From Archivesica marissinica (Eukaryota; Mollusca; Bivalvia; Venerida; Vesicomyidae), in NCBI GenBank assembly GCA_014843695.1, contig CM026390.1:100579200-100643199 (forward strand): 64,000 nt of DNA, in the 5' to 3' direction. The notes under the pieces are model-generated. The model was given only the letters and a program-made list of their open reading frames with translations, had not been told where the DNA came from and did not search any database. The position numbers and the translations under genes are program-made. Every line of letters starts with the position of its first letter. Positions within the stretch are counted from its first letter, which is position 1. This document shows positions 57,801 to 64,000 of this stretch, one piece after another.

Positions 57801-60176
57801 GTCTTACCTTACTGTCAATCAGGTCCACGGGTGTCTTACCTTACTGTCAATCAGGTCCACGGGTGTCTTACCTTACTGTCAATCAGGTCCACGGGTGCAT
57901 ACCTTACTGTCAATCAGGTCCACGGGTGTCATACCTTACAGTCAATCAGGTCCAAGGTCTTACCTTACTGTCAATCAGGTCCACGGGTGTCATACCTTAC
58001 TGTCAATCAGGTCCACGGGTGTCTACTTACTGTCAATCAGGTCCACGGGTGTCTTACCTTACTGTCAATCAGGTCCACGGGTGCCTTACCTTATTGTCAA
58101 TCAGGTCCACGGGTGTCATACCTTACTGTCAATCAGGTCCACGGGTGTCTTACCTTACTGTCAATCAGGTCCACGGGTGTCATACCTTACTGTCAATCAG
58201 GTCCACGGTGTCTTACCTTACTGTAAATCAGGTCCACGGGGTGGTCTACCTTACTGTCAACAGGTCCACGGGTGTCTTACCTTACTGTCAATCGGTCCAG
58301 GGTGTCTACCTTACTGTCAATCAGGTCCCATGGGTGTCATACCTTACTGTCAATCAGTTCCAAGGGTGTCATACCTTACTGTCAATCAGGTCCACGGGTG
58401 TCTTACCTTACTGTCAATCAGGTTTCACGGGTTTGTCTTACCTTACTGTCAATCAGGTCCACGGTGTGTCTTACCTTACTGTCAATCGGTCCACGGTGTC
58501 TTACCTTACTGTCAATCAGGTCCACGGGTGTCTTACCTTACTGTCAATCAGGTCCACGGGTGTCTTACCTATGCAATCAGGTCCACGGGTGTCTTACCTT
58601 ACTGTCAATCAGGTCCACAGGTGTCTTACCTATATGTCAATCAGGTTCCACGGGTGTCATACCTTAGTCAATCAGGTCCACGGGTGTCATACCTTACTGT
58701 CAATCAGGTCCACGGGTGTCTTACCTTACTGTCATCAGGTCCACGGGTGTCTTACCTTACTGTCAATCAGGTCCCACGGTGTGTTTACCTACTGTCAATC
58801 AGGTCCACGGGTGTCATACCTTACTGTCAATCAGGTCCACGGGTGTCTTACCTTACTGTCAATCAGGTCCACGGGTGTCTACCTTACTGTCAATCTGGGT
58901 CCACGGGTGTCTTACCTTATGTCAATCAGGTCCACGGGTGTCTTACTTTACTGTCAATCAGGTCCACGGGTGTCTTACCTTACTGTTAATCAGGTCCACG
59001 GGTTTTGTGTCTTACCTTACTGTTCAATCAGGTCCACGGGTGTCTTACCTTACTTGTCAATCAAGGTCCACGGGTGGTCAGACCCGACCTGCACATTGAC
59101 TTCAATCAGGTCCACGGGTGTCTTACTTACTGTCAATCAGGTCACGGGTGTCATACCTTACTGTCAATCATTGTCCCACGGTGTCATACCTTACTGTCAA
59201 TCAGGTCCACGGGTTGTCTTACCTTACTGTCAATCAGGTCCAAGGGTTTCTTACCTTATTGTCAATCAGGTCCATGGGTGTCTTACCTTACTGTCAATCA
59301 GTCCACGGGTGTCTTACCTTACTGTCAATCAGGTCCAGGGTGTCTTACCTTACTGTCAATAAGGTCCACAGGTCCACCGGTGTTTACCTTACTGTCAATC
59401 AGACCTACTGTCAATCAGGTCCACGGGTGTCATACCTTACTGTCAATCAGGTCCACGGGTGTCATACCTTACTGTCAATCAGGTCCACGGGTGTCTTACC
59501 TTACTGTCAATCAGGTCCACGGGTGTCTTACCTTACTGTCAATCAGGTCCATGGGTGCTTACCTTACTGTCAATCAGGTCCACGGGTGTCTTACCTTACT
59601 GTCAATCAGGTCCACGGGTGTCTTACCTTACTGTCAATCAGGTCCACGGGTGTCTTACCTTACTGTCAATCAGGTCCACGGGTGTCTTACCTTACTGTCA
59701 ATCAGGTCCACGGGTGTCTTACCTTACTGTCAATCAGGTCCACGGGTGTCTTACCTTACTTGTCAATCAAGGTCCACGGGTGTCATACCTTACTGTCAAT
59801 CAGGTCCACGGGTGTCTTACCTTACTGTCAATCAGGTCCACGGGTGTCTTACCTTACTGTCAATCAGGTCCACGGGTGTCATACCTTACTGTCAATCAGG
59901 TCCACAGGTGTCATACCTTACTGTCAATCAGGTCCACGGGTGTCTTACCTTACTGTCAATCAGGTCCACGGGTGTCTTACCTTACTGTCAATCAAGGTCC
60001 ACGGGTGTCTTACCTTACTGTCAATCAGGTCCACGGGTGTCTTACCTTACAGTCAGTTTGGACGAGAAGCACGAGTATGTCGCACGTGACTGAGTACATT
60101 ATAACATCACGTTTCCCAATAAAACAGTCATGCAGGTAGTCCATGAATGCCTCGTGCTGCAATACTATTCCACATA
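42687..60176 (-). CDS. Helical-repeat (armadillo/HEAT-like) protein, 3' part of gene
   Basis: Exons in transcript order are 60046-60176, 53604-53807, 51547-51628, 48805-48911, 46876-47010 and 42687-42863. Junction phases are compatible throughout (0, 0, 1, 0, 0), and each exon has its own acceptor and donor, so this is a genuine gene although the 5' part is missing. The peptide is leucine-rich and entirely helical in character (DILVLLVQTDCK, MNLLSALFNVGLTSAVV, AVECMRSLLRYLNQ, WNKVLLDVVMDLA, LLEKLMKTVELLRQQL), typical of armadillo or HEAT solenoids. I do not recognise the family. A meiosis-type solenoid such as MEI1 is only a guess to test. Introns consist almost wholly of minisatellites, several starting at exon edges. 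Confidence 0.72.
42965..43420. repeat. 71-bp minisatellite, about 6 copies
   Basis: The unit includes 'tatagaacaccttgtatacc', 'atcccgtacactttattata' and 'cttggatatacggacaccgt'. One unit lacks the 'cttggatata' block. Intronic in the helical-repeat gene. Confidence 0.95.
43421..43754. other. Intron sequence, nothing recognised
   Basis: AT-rich spacer next to the inverted-repeat element. Confidence 0.45.
43848..43948 (+). pseudogene. SAP-motif first exon inside the inverted-repeat element
   Basis: ATG opens MASKFGLMTIPQLKSELKKR then NAKQTGRKMDLVE and a donor GAAAG|gtatta. The pattern (P-LK-EL-K-R--K--G-K-DLV-R) is the SAP helix-turn-helix DNA-binding motif, often at the N-terminus of transposon-borne nucleases in invertebrates. 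A strong acceptor at 44337 ('gttttgtctttttcag') would continue only R-T-I-stop. It is a residue of a larger autonomous element. Confidence 0.7.
44246..44305 (+). repeat. tRNA-like block
   Basis: 'ggccgtgtggttagagcgtt' and 'gacccgggttcgaatc' are good A and B boxes around a GTG anticodon position, but the acceptor stem does not pair. Pol III promoter relic or SINE head within the element. Confidence 0.5.
44998..45196. other. Intron sequence, nothing recognised
   Basis: Short spacer after the inverted-repeat element. Confidence 0.4.
45197..45413 (-). repeat. SINE family A, headless, minus strand
   Basis: The tail and body are present on the minus strand and stop at 'aacagtctttcagatggga', before the tRNA head. 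Confidence 0.8.
45414..45835. other. Intron sequence, nothing recognised
   Basis: Featureless spacer. Confidence 0.45.
45836..46017. mobile_element. MITE with CAGTCAAACC-type ends
   Basis: The left 'agtcaaacctgtattag' is mirrored by 'ctgcttagcacaggtttgac' and tgta at the right. The interior repeats 'ctattaagcagccac'. CAGTCAAACCTG ends are characteristic of mariner-like elements in invertebrates. Confidence 0.65.
46074..46890 (-). repeat. 36-bp in-frame array at an exon donor, about 23 copies
   Basis: On the minus strand the unit is CAGTATCTACAATTACTCCAG joined as 'acagtatctacaattactcc' and 'aggtatttactataa': exon end, splice donor CAG|gtattt, and intron start. The first unit is the end of exon 46876-47010. 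With 36 bp (12 codons) and no stop, the frame stays open to 46054, encoding QYLQLLQVFTIK-like repeats. Variants at two positions (ttt/tac and tat/aat) form a 108-bp higher-order pattern. Confidence 0.95.
46876..47010 (-). CDS. Helical-repeat gene exon (LLEKLMKTVELLRQQL)
   Basis: Acceptor 'atagtttttgcttgcag' at 47011, donor CTCCAG|gtattt at 46875, 45 codons in phase 0. It begins FTEFDAGCSMIISTPG and ends QYLQLLQ. Each downstream repeat unit offers the same donor, and using a later one would add 12 residues per unit without a frameshift. Confidence 0.8.
47011..47445. other. Intron sequence with G-rich short repeat
   Basis: 'gggtcattttt' and 'ggggtcaatattctat' recur at 47251-47336 in diverged form. 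Nothing else is seen. Confidence 0.4.
47446..47678. mobile_element. MITE family D, copy 3
   Basis: TTAA-CTCGTTC on the left, GAAAGAG-TTAA on the right. The interior has 'gtctgatcaggatctaggtt' and 'gcatacatcctaatcagacg'. The most diverged of the four copies. Confidence 0.62.
47900..48825 (-). repeat. 77-bp array at an exon donor, 12 copies
   Basis: Minus strand unit: 'gcttgctgtgtctggtgaga' (exon end CTG|gtgaga and intron start) then 'tctacttcttcctaaatgac' and on to 'catgtacttacatac'. The copy at 48805 is the real exon end. Reading past it hits TAA within eight codons. Units are nearly identical. Confidence 0.95.
48805..48911 (-). CDS. Helical-repeat gene exon (WNKVLLDVVMDLA)
   Basis: Acceptor 'gtgctggtttacag' at 48912, donor CTG|gtgaga at 48804, 107 nt. 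Phase 1 in, 0 out, matching the exon at 51547. It encodes DELLSQPWNKVLLDVVMDLA then SAGPIMEHQLCLLCL. Confidence 0.8.
48930..51190. repeat. Palindrome-rich AT array, about 31-bp unit
   Basis: Units are 'tatagtactatacctaggac' plus 'acatatacatg' with many length variants (18, 27, 31 bp). Each unit contains the perfect palindromes TATAGTACTATA, CCTAGG and usually TACATGTA, so either strand can fold into serial hairpins. A 151-bp higher-order block repeats at 50036, 50187 and 50338. Confidence 0.95.
51191..51546. other. Intron sequence, possible micro-exon only
   Basis: On the minus strand a 48-nt phase-0 segment at about 51403-51450 ends in GAG|gtgagg after a weak acceptor. Including it would break the phase match with the exon at 48805, so I do not annotate it. 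Confidence 0.3.
51547..51628 (-). CDS. Helical-repeat gene exon (AVECMRSLLRYLNQ)
   Basis: Donor ATAG|gtaggt at 51546, acceptor TAG at 51629 with a poor pyrimidine tract. It has 82 nt, phase 0 in and 1 out, which is exactly what the flanking exons require. It encodes DRCGAAYGAVECMRSLLRYL then NQSDHQI. Confidence 0.68.
51629..52019. other. Intron sequence, nothing recognised
   Basis: AT-rich spacer. Confidence 0.45.
52020..52720. repeat. About 66-bp minisatellite, 11 copies
   Basis: The unit has 'actatacagcaaggtttagg', 'tatggtgtgattgcatttaa' and 'aatatgttatatgttatatt'. Some units lack one 'tatgttata' step or the central part. Intronic. Confidence 0.95.
52725..52970 (-). repeat. tRNA-derived SINE, minus strand
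   Basis: The minus strand head is 'cctccgtggtcgagtagtta' with B box 'acgggttcgaaccccgctc'. The body has 'tggttaaccactggagcctg' and ends near 'gcaggcgtaaaacc'. A further SINE family distinct from A-C. Confidence 0.75.
52985..53345. repeat. 64-bp minisatellite, about 5 copies
   Basis: The unit is 'gcaattgttagccgatgtta' then 'ttgtagcagtgcagaaacct' and 'ggcgaatatatcattatttt'. It abuts MITE D copy 4. Confidence 0.95.
53348..53600. mobile_element. MITE family D, copy 4, ending at a splice donor
   Basis: Left TTAA-CCATTTGCATGCTAG. The right inverted end, read on the minus strand, is 'aaccctttgcacgctgagta', with TTAA changed to agaa. The interior carries 'gaacatagatcctgatcag' and 'gatctggatctatgttgttt'. 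The right end overlaps bases +4 to +6 of the donor of exon 53604-53807. Confidence 0.75.
53604..53807 (-). CDS. Helical-repeat gene exon (largest, 68 codons)
   Basis: Acceptor 'ttgttctgtttcag' at 53808, donor CTACAG|gtgaga at 53603, phase 0 to 0. It encodes CNKACLVDIVKLVNDVCNEP then two amphipathic helices (MNLLSALFNVGLTSAVVTVS, FPTMYRTLYLQLQQSCLQ). The first 29 nt and the acceptor are repeated about 78 times upstream. Confidence 0.85.
53779..57446 (-). repeat. 47-bp array at an exon acceptor, about 78 copies
   Basis: Minus strand unit: 'tatgtttgttctgtttcag' (pyrimidine tract and acceptor), then TGTAACAAGGCTTGTCTAGT and 'agacata' of the exon. The copy nearest the exon is coding. As 47 is not a multiple of three and an in-frame TAG appears in the next unit, only the last acceptor gives a correct frame. 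Variants (tgt/cct, ac/gc, c/t) define higher-order 141-bp blocks at 54120-54560. Confidence 0.96.
57447..57589. other. Unique spacer between two arrays
   Basis: A minus-strand segment (about 57460-57520) is open for 29 codons, but its acceptor is weak and it lacks a good donor. The exons at 60046 and 53807 already agree in phase without it. Confidence 0.35.
57590..60056 (-). repeat. 32-bp array at an exon donor, about 77 copies
   Basis: Minus strand unit: 'ctgattgacagtaaggtaag' then 'acacccgtggac', containing the ideal donor GTAAG|gtaag. The copy at 60046 is the real exon end. The middle (58200-59420) has many single-base indels, whereas both flanks are clean. Confidence 0.95.
60046..60176 (-). 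CDS. Helical-repeat gene, most upstream exon seen
   Basis: Acceptor 'catgcttatttcag' at 60177, donor GTAAG|gtaaga at 60045. Phase 1 in, 0 out, 43 full codons: CGIVLQHEAFMDYLHDCFIG then KRDVIMYSVTCDILVLLVQT and DCK. Minisatellites lie on both sides, one carrying its donor and one carrying a relative of its acceptor. Confidence 0.82.
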
Positions 60177-60184
60177 CTGAAATA

Positions 60185-61857
60185 AGCATGCCTTACATAG
60201 AACAACCCACACTGAAACAAGAAGCATGCCTTACATAGAACAACACACACTGAAACAAGAAGCAAGCCTTACATAGAACAACACACACTGAAACAAGAAG
60301 CAAGCCTTACATAGAACAACACACACTGAAACAAGAAGCAAGCCTTACATAGAACAACACACACTGAAACAAGAAGCAAGCCTTACATAGAACAACCCAC
60401 AGTGAAACAAGAAGCATGCCTTACATAGAACAACACACACTGAAACAAGAAACATGCCTTCCATAGAACAACACACAGTGAAACAAGAAGCATGCCTTCC
60501 ATAGAACAACACACAGTGAAACAAGAAGCAAGCCTTACATAGAACAACCCACAGTGAAACAAGAAGCATGCCTTACATAGAACAACCCACACTGAAACAA
60601 GAAGCATGCCTTCCATAGAACAACACACACTGAAACAAGAAGCATGCCTTACATAGAACAACCCACACTGGAACAAGAAGCATGCCTTACATAGAACAAC
60701 CCACACTGAAACAAGAAGCATGCCTTCCATAGAACAACCCACACTGAAACAAGAAGCATGCCTTCCATAGAACAACCCACAGTGAAACAAGAAGCATGCC
60801 TTACATAGAACAACACACAGTGAAACAAGAAGCAAGCCTTACATAGAACAACACACAGTGAAACAAGAAGCATGCCTTACATAGAACAACACACAGTGAA
60901 ACAAGAAGCAAGCCTTACATAGAACAACACACAGTGAAACAAGAAGCATGCCTTACATAGAACAACACACAGTGAAACAAGAAGCATGCCTTACATAGAA
61001 CAACCCACACTGGAACAAGAAGCATGCCTTACATAGAACAACCCACACTGGAACAAGAAGCATGCCTTACATAGAACAACCCACACTGGAACAAGAAGCA
61101 TGCCGTACATAGAACAACACACACTGAAACAAGAAGCATGCCGTACATAGAACACACAGTGAAACAAGAAGCATGCCTTACATAGAACAACACACACTGG
61201 AACAAGAAGCATGCCTTACATAGAACAACACACACTGGAACAAGAAGCATGCCTTACATAGAACAACACACACTGAAACAAGAAGCAAGCCTTACATAGA
61301 ACAACACACACTGGAACAAGAAGCATGCCTTACATAGAACAACACACAGTGAAACAAGAAGCATGCCTTACATAGAACAACACACAGTGAAACAAGAAGC
61401 ATGCCTTCCATAGAACAACACACACTGAAACAAGAAGCATGCCTTCCATAGAACAACACACACTGGAACAAGAAGCATGCCATACATAGAACAACACACA
61501 GTGAAACAAGAAGCATGCCTTACATAGAACAACACACACTGGAACAAGAAGCATGCCTTACATAGAACAACACACAGTGAAACAAGAAGCATGCCTTACA
61601 TAGAACAACACACAGTGAAACAAGAAGCATGCCTTCCATAGAACAACACACACTGAAACAAGAAGCATGCCTTCCATAGAACAACACACACTGGAACAAG
61701 AAGCATGCCATACATAGAACAACACACAGTGAAACAAGAAGCATGCCTTACATAGAACAACACACACTGGAACAAGAAGCATGCCTTACATAGAACAACA
61801 CACAGTGAAACAAGAAGCATGCCTTACATAGAACAACACACAGTGAAACAAGAAGCA
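60185..61857 (-). repeat. 38-bp array with acceptor-like units, about 44 copies
   Basis: Minus strand unit: 'aaggcatgcttcttgtttca' then 'gtgtgtgttgttctatgt'. The 'catgcttcttgtttcag' part parallels the true acceptor 'catgcttatttcag' of the adjacent exon. A 228-bp block (six units) is repeated identically at 61292-61592 and 61520-61820. It runs into the gap. Confidence 0.95.
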
Positions 61858-62857
61858 NNNNNNNNNNNNNNNNNNNNNNNNNNNNNNNNNNNNNNNNNNN
61901 NNNNNNNNNNNNNNNNNNNNNNNNNNNNNNNNNNNNNNNNNNNNNNNNNNNNNNNNNNNNNNNNNNNNNNNNNNNNNNNNNNNNNNNNNNNNNNNNNNNN
62001 NNNNNNNNNNNNNNNNNNNNNNNNNNNNNNNNNNNNNNNNNNNNNNNNNNNNNNNNNNNNNNNNNNNNNNNNNNNNNNNNNNNNNNNNNNNNNNNNNNNN
62101 NNNNNNNNNNNNNNNNNNNNNNNNNNNNNNNNNNNNNNNNNNNNNNNNNNNNNNNNNNNNNNNNNNNNNNNNNNNNNNNNNNNNNNNNNNNNNNNNNNNN
62201 NNNNNNNNNNNNNNNNNNNNNNNNNNNNNNNNNNNNNNNNNNNNNNNNNNNNNNNNNNNNNNNNNNNNNNNNNNNNNNNNNNNNNNNNNNNNNNNNNNNN
62301 NNNNNNNNNNNNNNNNNNNNNNNNNNNNNNNNNNNNNNNNNNNNNNNNNNNNNNNNNNNNNNNNNNNNNNNNNNNNNNNNNNNNNNNNNNNNNNNNNNNN
62401 NNNNNNNNNNNNNNNNNNNNNNNNNNNNNNNNNNNNNNNNNNNNNNNNNNNNNNNNNNNNNNNNNNNNNNNNNNNNNNNNNNNNNNNNNNNNNNNNNNNN
62501 NNNNNNNNNNNNNNNNNNNNNNNNNNNNNNNNNNNNNNNNNNNNNNNNNNNNNNNNNNNNNNNNNNNNNNNNNNNNNNNNNNNNNNNNNNNNNNNNNNNN
62601 NNNNNNNNNNNNNNNNNNNNNNNNNNNNNNNNNNNNNNNNNNNNNNNNNNNNNNNNNNNNNNNNNNNNNNNNNNNNNNNNNNNNNNNNNNNNNNNNNNNN
62701 NNNNNNNNNNNNNNNNNNNNNNNNNNNNNNNNNNNNNNNNNNNNNNNNNNNNNNNNNNNNNNNNNNNNNNNNNNNNNNNNNNNNNNNNNNNNNNNNNNNN
62801 NNNNNNNNNNNNNNNNNNNNNNNNNNNNNNNNNNNNNNNNNNNNNNNNNNNNNNNNN
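61858..62857. other. Assembly gap, exactly 1000 N
   Basis: Placeholder of unknown true size. The left flank is the 38-bp array and the right flank a different 20-bp array. Confidence 0.99.
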
Positions 62858-63985
62858 GAGATGCCCTTGCTTGTGTGGTGCTACCCTTGCTTGTGCGAGA
62901 GATGCCCTTGCTTGTGTGATGCTACCCTTGCTTGTGCGAGAGATGCCCTTGCTTGTGCGAGAGATGCCCTTGTTTGTGTGATGCTACCCTTGCTTGTGCG
63001 AGAGACTCCCTTGCTTGTGTGAAGCTGCCCTTGTTTGTGTGATGCTACCTTGCTTGTGTGATGCTACCCTTGCTTGTGTGGTGCTACCCTTGCTTGTGTG
63101 ATGCTACCCTTGCTTGTGCGATGCTACCCTTGCTTGTGCGATGCTACCCTTGCTTGTGTGGTGCTACCCTTGCTTGTGTGATGCTACCCTTGCTTGTGTG
63201 ATGCTACCCTTGCTTGTGTGGTGCTACCCTTGCTTGTGTGATGCTACCCTTGCTTGTGCGAGAGACGCCCCTTGTGGAACCCTTGCTTGTGTGAGATGCC
63301 CTTGTTTGTGTGATGCTACCCTTGCTTGTGCGATGCTACCCTTGCTTGTTTGATGCTACCCTTGCTTGTGTGGTGCTACCATTGCTTGTGTGATGCTACC
63401 CTTGCTTGTGTGGTGCTACCCTTGCTTGTGCGAGAGACGCCCTTGCTTGTGTGATGCTACCCTTGCTTGTGTGATGCTACCCTTGCTTGTGTGGTGCTAC
63501 CCTTGCTTGTGTGGTGCTACCCTTGCTTGTGCGAGAGATGCCCTTGTTTGTGTGATGCTACCATTGCTTGTGTGGTGCTACCGTTGCTTATGTGAGAGAT
63601 GCTCTTGTTTATGTGATGCTACCTTTGCTTGTGTGAGAGATGTCCTTGCTTGTGTGAGAGATGCCCTTGTTTGTGTGATGCTACCCTTGCTTGTGCGATG
63701 CTACCCTTGCCTGTGTGATGCTACCCTTGCTTGTGTGATGCTACCCTTGCTTGTGCGAGAGACGCCCTTGCTTGTGTGATGCTACCCTTGCTTATGTGGT
63801 GCTACCATTGCTTGTGTGATGCTACCCTTGCTTGTGTGATGCTACGCTTGCTTGTGTGATGCTACCCTTGCTTGTGTGATGCTACCCTTGCTTGTGTGAT
63901 GCTACCCTTGCTTGTGTGGTGCTACCCTTGCTTGTGTGGTGCTACCCTTGCTTGTGTGATGCTACCCTTGCTTGTGCGAGAGACG
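62858..63985. repeat. 20-bp minisatellite, about 55 copies
   Basis: The unit is 'gatgctacccttgcttgtgt' with a variant 'gagagatgcccttgcttgtg'. Open frames (Cys/Leu-rich) follow from the unit and are not genes. No splice junction is seen in it. Confidence 0.95.
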
Positions 63986-64000
63986 AGGGTGTGAACATTC

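Noticed and set aside
57571..60139. Frames up to 591 codons of GVLPYCQSGP-type repeats on the plus strand
   Set aside because: Read-through of the 32-bp array, antisense to the real gene; frame changes follow indels.
60345..61820. Many minus-strand frames of CVVLCKACFLFH-type repeats
   Set aside because: Stop-poor 38-bp array; no start context or homology.
62858..63779. Cys/Leu-rich frames resembling metallothionein-like or membrane peptides
   Set aside because: Pure translation of the 20-bp minisatellite.
2606..63985. Regular repeats as CRISPR arrays
   Set aside because: Units are contiguous with no unique spacers and the DNA is animal nuclear.

Overview
The window is animal nuclear DNA, most likely from a bivalve mollusc. 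The evidence is GT-AG introns, tRNA-derived SINEs, fragments of non-LTR retrotransposon reverse transcriptase, many small inverted-repeat elements, and the degenerate repeat with 'tgaccttgacctttgaggt' and 'gaacatttgtgccaagttat' at 35.2-36.6 kb, which I associate with clam and mussel genomes. The species cannot be named from sequence alone. By my count from array lengths, roughly 26 kb of the about 62 kb of known bases is tandem repeat. Two 1000-base N gaps (30084-31083 and 61858-62857) interrupt the sequence. Almost all long open frames are repeat artefacts. The real coding sequence is a handful of short exons.

Three genes are supported by exons whose splice phases fit together. (1) Minus strand, 5517-12902 plus a probable untranslated exon near 16.2-16.3 kb: a 188-residue DPY30-domain protein matching DYDC1. 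(2) Plus strand, 16420-39141: a 200-residue protein resembling the sperm microtubule inner protein SPMIP2/C4orf45, with five exons and a second possible first exon at 26975. (3) Minus strand, about 42687-60176, 5' end lost in repeats and a gap: six exons of an all-helical, armadillo/HEAT-like protein that I cannot name. Genes 1 and 2 are divergent and share a short promoter containing three RFX-type half-sites, which fits co-expression in ciliated or sperm cells. Genes 2 and 3 converge.

Layout: 1-5.5 kb holds SINEs, three MITE families and two minisatellites. 5.5-16.4 kb is the DYDC1-like gene with a 17-bp array, a 70-bp array and MITEs in its introns. 16.4-39.1 kb is the SPMIP2-like gene, whose introns carry a 3-kb 22-bp satellite, a 44-bp array, a 43/56-bp array split by a gap, and a 55-bp array. 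39.1-42.7 kb is intergenic with a 52-bp array. 42.7-64 kb is the helical-repeat gene, whose introns are nearly all minisatellite.

The most striking observation is that several minisatellites are anchored on splice junctions. In gene 1 (exon ending 12733) and gene 3 (exons at 60046-60176, 53604-53807, 48805-48911 and 46876-47010), the last tandem unit is the exon edge itself, and the array extends into the intron, so dozens of copies of the same splice donor or acceptor lie in series. In two cases the unit length or the enclosed segment would keep reading frame. I know of no established name for this pattern. A duplication spanning a splice site that is removed with the intron is a simple neutral explanation, and the decoy sites could still affect splicing.
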